From NCBI GenBank assembly GCA_030643145.1, contig DAOWMJ010000130.1, positions 1 through 6,004 on the forward strand: a stretch of 6,004 nucleotides of DNA, read 5' to 3'. The notes under the pieces were generated by a model that had not been told where the DNA came from, searched no databases, and saw only the letters and a list, made by a program, of their open reading frames with translations. Source of the stretch: Candidatus Latescibacterota bacterium (lineage in GTDB: Bacteria; Krumholzibacteriota; Krumholzibacteriia; Krumholzibacteriales; WJIX01). Shown here one piece after another: positions 1-4,437 of the stretch (position 1 is the stretch's first letter; every line of letters begins with the position of its first letter). A program made the position numbers and the translations under genes.

Positions 1-1458
1 CCCGCTGTTTATATGCATGTCAAAGTAACTCCATCTGATTATGCCTTCGCTGATTTGGCCGGCGATGTCACTAACAGTGATTGCAACTATGTAAGCGATA
101 ACGGTACATGGACCATAATCCAGGGTGATACGGCACAGAGTGGTAATCCCACCAGCATCGTAAAGGATAAATACGCCTTTGATCTTAACGATGCACTCTT
201 TACATATGGCCACGTTATTGAATATTATTTCTCAGCCATTGATAACAGTAATGAAACAAGCTATCTACCCACAAACGCGCAAAATGGCGGAATCTTTGAG
301 TGGACTTGCCTGCCGTCTAATCCGACAGTCAAGCGTATTCTGTACGTTGACGATTACGACCACATAGGAAGTTGGGATGGAAAAGCCCAGAATTACTTGG
401 AGCCCGCCCTTGAAGCCATTGTCCCCAAGACCTGGGATCGATATGATATTAGCAGTCCGTCATCGATGGCAGGCAATGGCCTTGAAAGCCGAATCAATGC
501 CGCCAACCTGGGCCTATTCTATGATACGATTATTTGGGATTCCGGTGACCTCAATACGGGAACTATCACTAATAACACTCCAGCCTCTGGGAAATGTAAT
601 GATGTAACACTCCTTCAAAACTGGGCGGAGGATCAGACAAACCACGGTCATAAAACAAACATGCTCATCATGGGTGATGGTATTGTTGAAGACCTTTACA
701 ATGCCGGGTCTGTAAGCTTCCTCAATAATGTACTTCACGTTAATCTCGCGGATCAAAGCTACTTCGATATAACTGGCGGAATTGGAGGAGGGGGATATAT
801 TTCTCCGCTCGTTACTCCTACCCCGGGATCTGCGTTCGACGGTTTGGAAAATTTTTATGTCTTTGGTGGCTGCCCAGTTATCAATCATTTTGATGTCCTT
901 GATACAACAACTATTGCAAAATTCGGACTGATGTATCCGGATCACGATGGCATTTCCCACTATGCGGCTATTTACAGCGACGACAAAACCTCGAATAATT
1001 ACAGCAAAAGAATTGTTACAACCGGTTTTAGCTTTATGTGTATCCGTGATACTGATAGCCACGGACCGCCTGCTAGAATTGAACTTCTTGACAAAATTTT
1101 TGAATTTTTCGAAAATGGCATTGACCCACTTGCCATTGAAGAACCCGACACAATCTCAGACCCTCCCACCCCTGTGATAGTACCCTATAAACTCTGCCAG
1201 AATTATCCAAACCCATTCAACCCTGGAACAACTATCGAGTATACCATGAAAGAAAAGGGATATGTATCGATCTGTATCTATGATATTGCTGGACGTCTTG
1301 TCAGAACACTTGTAGACGGCACAAAGGATAATGGACTCAACCGGGAAGAATGGAAAGGGATCAACAACAACGGTACTGCAGTAGCAAGCGGCGTTTACTT
1401 TTACAAAATGAAAGCTGGGAAATATCGAGAAACAAAGAAGATGATCTTGCTAAGATAG
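1..1458 (+). CDS. Secreted/surface protein with T9SS-like C-terminal sorting domain (5'-truncated)
   Basis: The frame is open from base 1 (P-A-V-Y before the first ATG at 13), so the gene starts upstream and only about 485 C-terminal residues are seen. Counting from the Met at 13, residues 1-100 look like a beta-sandwich ending in 'VIEYYFSAIDNSNETSYLP', a pattern common in Ig/Fn3-like repeats of secreted proteins. Residues 107-250 look alpha/beta: 'RILYVDDYD', then 'YDTIIWDSGDL' and 'NMLIMGDGIVEDLY', resembling the amidotransferase/flavodoxin-like domains of large exported proteins. Residues 390-481 are a FlgD-Ig-like/type A sorting tail: 'NYPNPFNPGTTIEY', 'IYDIAGRLVRTLVDG', 'SGVYFYKMKAGKY' and the terminal basic 'KKMILLR'. 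In Bacteroidetes this tail directs export by the type IX system and cell-surface attachment; whether this organism has that system is not visible. No catalytic motif is recognisable, so the function is unknown. The signal peptide would lie outside the window. No clear terminator follows. Confidence 0.85.
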   Translation, partial: PAVYMHVKVTPSDYAFADLAGDVTNSDCNYVSDNGTWTIIQGDTAQSGNPTSIVKDKYAFDLNDALFTYGHVIEYYFSAIDNSNETSYLPTNAQNGGIFEWTCLPSNPTVKRILYVDDYDHIGSWDGKAQNYLEPALEAIVPKTWDRYDISSPSSMAGNGLESRINAANLGLFYDTIIWDSGDLNTGTITNNTPASGKCNDVTLLQNWAEDQTNHGHKTNMLIMGDGIVEDLYNAGSVSFLNNVLHVNLADQSYFDITGGIGGGGYISPLVTPTPGSAFDGLENFYVFGGCPVINHFDVLDTTTIAKFGLMYPDHDGISHYAAIYSDDKTSNNYSKRIVTTGFSFMCIRDTDSHGPPARIELLDKIFEFFENGIDPLAIEEPDTISDPPTPVIVPYKLCQNYPNPFNPGTTIEYTMKEKGYVSICIYDIAGRLVRTLVDGTKDNGLNREEWKGINNNGTAVASGVYFYKMKAGKYRETKKMILLR

Positions 1459-1661
1459 CCGGCAGATCTACCCCCAAACAAAAAACTTCACATAAAAATC
1501 AGCAATGAATATCGGAATTTGCAGAAAGAAAGTTACATCGACAAAAACCATGATAGAGTCATCAATCTATAACCATCCAATTACACTTGTAAAAATATGT
1601 TATCAAACACGAACTTCTTTATAACACAACAAGATAGAACATATTCTGAATAATAACGTAA
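1459..1661. other. AT-rich spacer without a supported gene
   Basis: All three forward frames are broken by stops, and no reverse frame gives a convincing protein. There is no hairpin followed by a T-run that would terminate the upstream gene. It may hold decayed sequence that once encoded the N-terminal part of the kinase remnant immediately downstream, but no kinase motif (H-box, N-box or DxGxG) was found in any frame. Confidence 0.5.
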
Positions 1662-1907
1662 TCATTGATTTACTATTTCCTATCCAGAAACCACTGCCAG
1701 AGTGATTTTCTTGATACGTGTAAAAACTCGAATTCAACTTTGGAAATCAAACATCCCGGCCTTGGCCTTTATGCAACAAACAAAATAATCAAAGCCAATA
1801 ATGATACGATTGAATTTAAAAGCCGTTACGCCAAATGGACTGTTTTTTCAATCCGGCTTCCAATTCATCACAAAATGAAAGGATCGTCAGGATCAATAGG
1901 AAAATAA
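1662..1907 (+). pseudogene. Probable remnant of a sensor histidine kinase (C-terminal end of HATPase_c)
   Basis: An 82-codon open stretch follows an in-frame TAA at 1659. Its centre reads 'HPGLGLYATNKIIKANND' and then 'TIEFKSRYAKWTVFSIRLPI'. This matches the G2-box and final beta strands of the GHKL ATPase domain of histidine kinases (typical pattern GLGL-x-IVKKIVEAHGGTIEVES-x-GKGT-x-FTIRLP). The conserved Gly after the helix is Asp here ('NND') and the 'GKGT' turn reads 'AKWT', so the nucleotide-facing region looks eroded. The dimerisation/His domain, N-box and G1 box are absent. The only possible start is a TTG at 1665 with no Shine-Dalgarno. It is best read as a 3' fragment of a lost two-component kinase, next to a sigma54 activator that lacks a receiver domain. 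A short independent protein is possible but unlikely. Confidence 0.55.
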
Positions 1908-1925
1908 TTCATATATAATCACCTG

Positions 1926-1938
1926 ATATCAATGATAT
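1926..1938. promoter_or_regulatory. 13-bp dyad, candidate upstream activator site
   Basis: ATATCA-A-TGATAT is a perfect 6-1-6 inverted repeat. Its centre lies about 117 bp upstream of the start point predicted from the sigma54-like element at 2023-2037, within the usual distance for enhancer sites bound by sigma54 activators. It is AT-rich and short, so chance occurrence is quite possible. Confidence 0.25.
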
Positions 1939-2022
1939 AACAAGATGTATGCCGAAAATCGAGGCTCCCAACTGATAAAATTAGTGACACGTAAATTCTC
2001 ATTTTCAAAGCAACTGCGCGCG

Positions 2023-2037
2023 TGGAATCAAATTTGC
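2023..2037 (+). promoter_or_regulatory. Candidate sigma54 (-24/-12) promoter
   Basis: The sequence is TGG-N8-TTGC with GG at 2024-2025 and GC at 2036-2037, exactly the GG-N10-GC spacing required by RpoN. It also matches the consensus A at the second base after GG. The bases flanking the core (G before TGG, C after TTGC) and the CACG segment are not ideal. Transcription would begin near 2049, giving a leader of about 218 nt before the ATG at 2267. Its position upstream of a gene encoding a sigma54 activator fits autoregulation or cross-regulation, which is an inference. Confidence 0.4.
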
Positions 2038-2060
2038 CAATATTATTTTGTCATTACGCA

Positions 2061-2098
2061 CTGTGCAGCTGTACAATTAGACAAATACAGCTGTACAG
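2061..2098. repeat. 13-bp-arm inverted repeat (strong hairpin or paired operator)
   Basis: The left arm CTGTGCAGCTGTA (2061-2073) and right arm TACAGCTGTACAG (2086-2098) are complementary at 12 of 13 positions. The exception is a G/T pair that would be a G-U wobble in RNA. The loop is 12 nt (2074-2085). Each arm also contains the self-complementary core CAGCTG, and the two core centres are 22 bp apart, close to two helical turns. The right arm holds a perfect palindrome TACAGCTGTA (2086-2095). The region also reads as an imperfect direct repeat, CAGCTGTACA-(ATTA)-GACAAATA at 2066-2087 followed by the same without ATTA at 2088-2105. No T-run follows directly, so it is not a typical intrinsic terminator. 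It could be a structured 5' leader or two operator sites. Confidence 0.6.
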
Positions 2099-2246
2099 AC
2101 AAATATGCGATTTTTGTAATTTTAACCGATTTAAATTGACCACACAGGTATATGGGATGTAAAGTATTTAGTAAGTGTGCCGTCGGCAAATAATGACTAT
2201 TGAGCGGCGGGGATCATCATCCGGATATAGTATTCAGCATAACCTT

Positions 2247-2252
2247 AAAGGA
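2247..2252 (+). promoter_or_regulatory. Shine-Dalgarno for the GAF-sigma54 activator (long spacing)
   Basis: AAAGGA lies 14 nt before the ATG at 2267, longer than the usual 5-9 nt. No better start exists in frame nearby, and the N-terminal sequence from this ATG is reasonable, so the start at 2267 is kept. Translation initiation may be modest. Confidence 0.45.
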
Positions 2253-2266
2253 AAAAGAATCTTAAA

Positions 2267-3907
2267 ATGGAAAAAGGGAAAAACAAAAAAGCGGATGATT
2301 TTTTCTCGGAAGCGGAGGAAACGCTAGATAATATAAAAGACTCCGAAACAGCCCAAGCTGAAGCACGGGATTCGGAGGAACTGGAAAAAACCCGGCATAG
2401 AATCAGCAAACTGGAGATACTGATAAATGTTACCAGGGCTTTGAATTCTACCCTGAATCTCAATGAACTACTCGCGAAAATTATTGATTCAATAATCAGA
2501 CTTGCTGATACCGATAGAGGATTTCTTATGCTGACAAATAACCAGGGGGAAATGACATTTAGAATTGCCAGAGATAAAAATGAGCATCCCCTTGAAGAAA
2601 AGGATTTTGAGGTCAGTAACAGCATCATCAATGAAGTAGCCCTGAAAGGCACACCGCTCTTTATTCACGACCTTATGGAAAACGAACAATTTAGAAACAA
2701 GGAAAGCGTTATCGATCTGCAGCTTAGAACGGCTATATGTGTTCCGCTGAAACTCGACAACAAGATCATCGGTGTTATTTACACCGATGCCAGCAGATTA
2801 TCCGGAGATATAACTGAAGATGATATATCGATAGCATCGGCTTTTTCATCACAGGCGGCGTTAGCGATTGAAAACGCTCGTCTTCACGGAGCGCTAATCC
2901 TCTCCAAAGAGAATCTGACAAGGGAAAACAAAGAATTAAAACAGGAACTCTCAGATAAATATGTATTCTCGGGGATAATAGGCAAAAGTAAACCGATGCT
3001 TGATATCTTCAACACAATCAGCAAGATAGCCTTATTTGACACTACCGTCCTGATTACCGGAGCAACGGGCACCGGAAAAGAGCTCATCGCGAAAGCAATC
3101 CATTACAATAGCCCGAGAAAAGACAAAAAACTCGTTGTTATCAACTGCGGCGCTATGCCCGGGGAACTTCTCGAAAGCGAACTCTTTGGGCATAAAAAGG
3201 GATCTTTTACAGGCGCTTCAAGCGATAAACCCGGGCTCTTTGAAACCGCCAGCGGGGGAACAATATTCCTTGATGAGATAGGCGATATGCCGCAAGCGCT
3301 GCAGGTAAAACTCTTAAGAACACTTCAGGAAGGAGAAATACGCAGGGTGGGAGAAAATCTGACACGCAAAGTCGATGTCCGCACAATAGCCGCGACAAAC
3401 AGAGATCTTAGCGCCGACATAACCGATGGCCGATTCAGAAGTGATCTTTTCTACAGATTGAATGTAGTCCCGATTACAATCCCGCCTCTAAAAGAGAGGC
3501 AGGAAGATATTCTCCCCCTCATCGCGCATTTTCTTGCTAAATACTCTAAGAAGATGAAAAAAGGTAAGATCGGCGTTTCAATTGAAGTAACAAAAAAATT
3601 TCTCTCTTACGGGTGGCCCGGGAATGTTCGGGAGCTTGAAAACACTATAGAGAGAGCACTCGCGCTGAGCGGGGATTCCAAAGTGCTGACAGAGGAACAT
3701 TTCCCTCAATTCGCGGATAAAATGGAAACAAACAATGGGGCCGAAGAAGGAAACTCACTGAAACAAAGCCTTAAATCTGTAGAGAAAAGGCTTATAGCAG
3801 AGACTTTGTCCAAGACGGGAGGAAAGGTTACAAAAGCGGCCAAACTCCTGAAAGTCTCAAGGCAACACCTTCATAACAAGATTAACGAATACAATATTGA
3901 TTATTGA
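2267..3907 (+). CDS. GAF-domain sigma54-dependent transcriptional activator
   Basis: This is a complete 546-residue cytoplasmic enhancer-binding protein that remodels sigma54-RNA polymerase using ATP. Residues 1-50 are a charged, probably coiled-coil lead-in. Residues about 55-205 are a GAF domain ('TDRGFLML', 'LRTAICVPLKLDNKIIGVIYTDA', 'QAALAIENARLH'), followed by a charged helical linker to about 232. The AAA+ domain (235-470) has Walker A GATGTGKE (265-272), a sigma54-contact loop GSFTGA (312-317) in place of GAFTGA, Walker B FLDE (334-337), 'AATNRDL' (375-381), arginine-finger candidates R391/R397 in 'FRSDLFYRLNV', and sensor II 'GNVRELEN' (452-459). A Fis-type helix-turn-helix lies at 517-544 ('AAKLLKVSRQHLHNKI'). 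There is no receiver domain, so control is expected through a ligand on the GAF rather than phosphorylation. The ligand is unknown, and the NKFDE signature of cyclic-nucleotide GAFs was not seen. It lies 37 bp upstream of, and is probably partly co-transcribed with, the adenosine-specific kinase gene. Confidence 0.95.
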   Translation: MEKGKNKKADDFFSEAEETLDNIKDSETAQAEARDSEELEKTRHRISKLEILINVTRALNSTLNLNELLAKIIDSIIRLADTDRGFLMLTNNQGEMTFRIARDKNEHPLEEKDFEVSNSIINEVALKGTPLFIHDLMENEQFRNKESVIDLQLRTAICVPLKLDNKIIGVIYTDASRLSGDITEDDISIASAFSSQAALAIENARLHGALILSKENLTRENKELKQELSDKYVFSGIIGKSKPMLDIFNTISKIALFDTTVLITGATGTGKELIAKAIHYNSPRKDKKLVVINCGAMPGELLESELFGHKKGSFTGASSDKPGLFETASGGTIFLDEIGDMPQALQVKLLRTLQEGEIRRVGENLTRKVDVRTIAATNRDLSADITDGRFRSDLFYRLNVVPITIPPLKERQEDILPLIAHFLAKYSKKMKKGKIGVSIEVTKKFLSYGWPGNVRELENTIERALALSGDSKVLTEEHFPQFADKMETNNGAEEGNSLKQSLKSVEKRLIAETLSKTGGKVTKAAKLLKVSRQHLHNKINEYNIDY

Positions 3908-3911
3908 CTCC

Positions 3912-3920
3912 TGCTATAAT
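3912..3920 (+). promoter_or_regulatory. Extended -10 promoter candidate for the adenosine-specific kinase gene
   Basis: TGC-TATAAT is a perfect extended -10 (TGn followed by consensus TATAAT at 3915-3920). No good -35 is present at 16-18 bp, which extended -10 promoters tolerate. Transcription would start around 3927, about 18 nt before the ATG at 3945 and upstream of the Shine-Dalgarno. This would let the small gene be expressed independently of the regulator gene. If the organism uses Bacteroidetes-type promoters, the match may be accidental. Confidence 0.4.
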
Positions 3921-3931
3921 CTGAATTTCAC

Positions 3932-3940
3932 AGGGAGGGA
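3932..3940 (+). promoter_or_regulatory. Shine-Dalgarno that decides the kinase start
   Basis: AGGGAGGGA sits a few bases before the ATG at 3945. This strong site favours 3945 over the upstream in-frame TTG at 3897, which lies inside the preceding gene and has no such site. Confidence 0.8.
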
Positions 3941-3944
3941 TCAT

Positions 3945-4427
3945 ATGAATACAGAAATTGTTAAAATAATGAAACCTCAGGAGCTCAACGTCATTCTCGG
4001 GCAATCTCACTTCATAAAAACCGTGGAAGACCTCCATGAAGCCGCGGTAACCTCGGTTCCCGGGATAAAATTTGGATTGGCCTTCTGCGAGGCTTCGGGA
4101 AAAAGACTAATCCGCTACTCCGGCAATGATGAAGAAATGATCGATCTCGCAAAATCAAACGCTAAGGCTATCGGCGCCGGCCATTCATTTATAATTTTCA
4201 TGAAAGATGCTTTCCCCATCAACCTGTTAAACGCTGTCAAGAATGTTCCCGAGGTCTGCAGAATATTCTGCGCGACCGCGAATAGTGTTGAGGTAATAGT
4301 CGGCGAAACTGATCAGGGACGGGGGATACTCGGGGTGATCGACGGAGCGAACCCCCTTGGCATTGAGGATGATGAAGGTAAGAAATGGAGATCGGCATTT
4401 CTGCGTAAAATAGGATATAAGCTATAG
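3945..4427 (+). CDS. Adenosine-specific kinase family protein (COG1839/DUF355)
   Basis: This is a complete 160-residue small cytoplasmic protein, full length for the family. Recognition rests on signature blocks recalled from the family: GQSHFIKTVEDL (19-30), FGLAFCEASGKRLIR (43-57), GAGH (77-80), NVPEVCRIFCATAN (100-113), GETDQGRGILGVIDG (120-134), and the C-terminal 'FLRKIGYKL'. Archaeal and thermophile members have been structurally characterised and named adenosine-specific kinase for binding adenosine/AMP. In vivo activity is poorly defined, and the family lacks a classical Walker A P-loop, as does this protein. The start is set by the strong Shine-Dalgarno; an in-frame extension to 3897 would overlap the upstream gene and fall outside the family's N-terminus. 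It follows the GAF-sigma54 activator on the same strand, suggesting a functional link, perhaps in purine salvage or sensing. The convergent TPR activator ends 10 bp away. Confidence 0.92.
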   Translation: MNTEIVKIMKPQELNVILGQSHFIKTVEDLHEAAVTSVPGIKFGLAFCEASGKRLIRYSGNDEEMIDLAKSNAKAIGAGHSFIIFMKDAFPINLLNAVKNVPEVCRIFCATANSVEVIVGETDQGRGILGVIDGANPLGIEDDEGKKWRSAFLRKIGYKL

Positions 4428-4437
4428 ATACAGCTTT

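Larger units (their letters stand above)
1908..2266. promoter_or_regulatory. Leader/regulatory region of the GAF-sigma54 activator gene
   Basis: This 359-bp stretch carries no convincing gene. It is AT-rich and unusually dense in symmetrical sequence: an ATATCA-A-TGATAT dyad at 1926-1938, a sigma54-like element at 2023-2037, a long inverted repeat at 2061-2098 and a small TGCCG-T-CGGCA dyad at 2178-2188. An alternative sigma70-like pair is TTGACC (2136-2141) and TAAAGT (2160-2165), 18 bp apart. TATAGT at 2226-2231 resembles a -10 but has no -35 partner. Which promoter is real cannot be decided by eye. Confidence 0.4.

Noticed and set aside
514..1062. 182-codon reverse open frame inside the first gene
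   Set aside because: It is a shadow of the strongly supported forward protein and its translation shows no domain-like pattern.
2099..2117. ACAAA-N9-TTTGT plus T-run after the long inverted repeat as an intrinsic terminator
   Set aside because: The stem is only five A/T-rich pairs and the T-run is part of the stem arm, so termination is unlikely.
1945..2139. 64-codon forward open frame in the spacer
   Set aside because: It has no Shine-Dalgarno and no recognisable motif, and it runs straight through the sigma54-like element and the long inverted repeat, so it is more likely chance in regulatory DNA.
2178..2188. TGCCG-T-CGGCA dyad as an operator or hairpin
   Set aside because: A one-base loop cannot form a hairpin, and a 5-bp dyad alone is weak evidence for a protein site.
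2223..2238. GG...GC pair close to the activator start as a sigma54 promoter
   Set aside because: The spacing is 12 bases instead of the strict 10 and the TTGC context is absent.
3897..3944. N-terminal extension of the adenosine-specific kinase from a TTG at 3897
   Set aside because: It overlaps the end of the preceding gene and lacks a Shine-Dalgarno. The ATG at 3945 has an excellent one and matches the family's N-terminus.
4419..4436. AAGCT-N8-AGCTT inverted repeat between the convergent genes as a shared terminator
   Set aside because: The stem is only 5 bp with no G/C-rich core and no proper T-run on either side, too weak to call a terminator.
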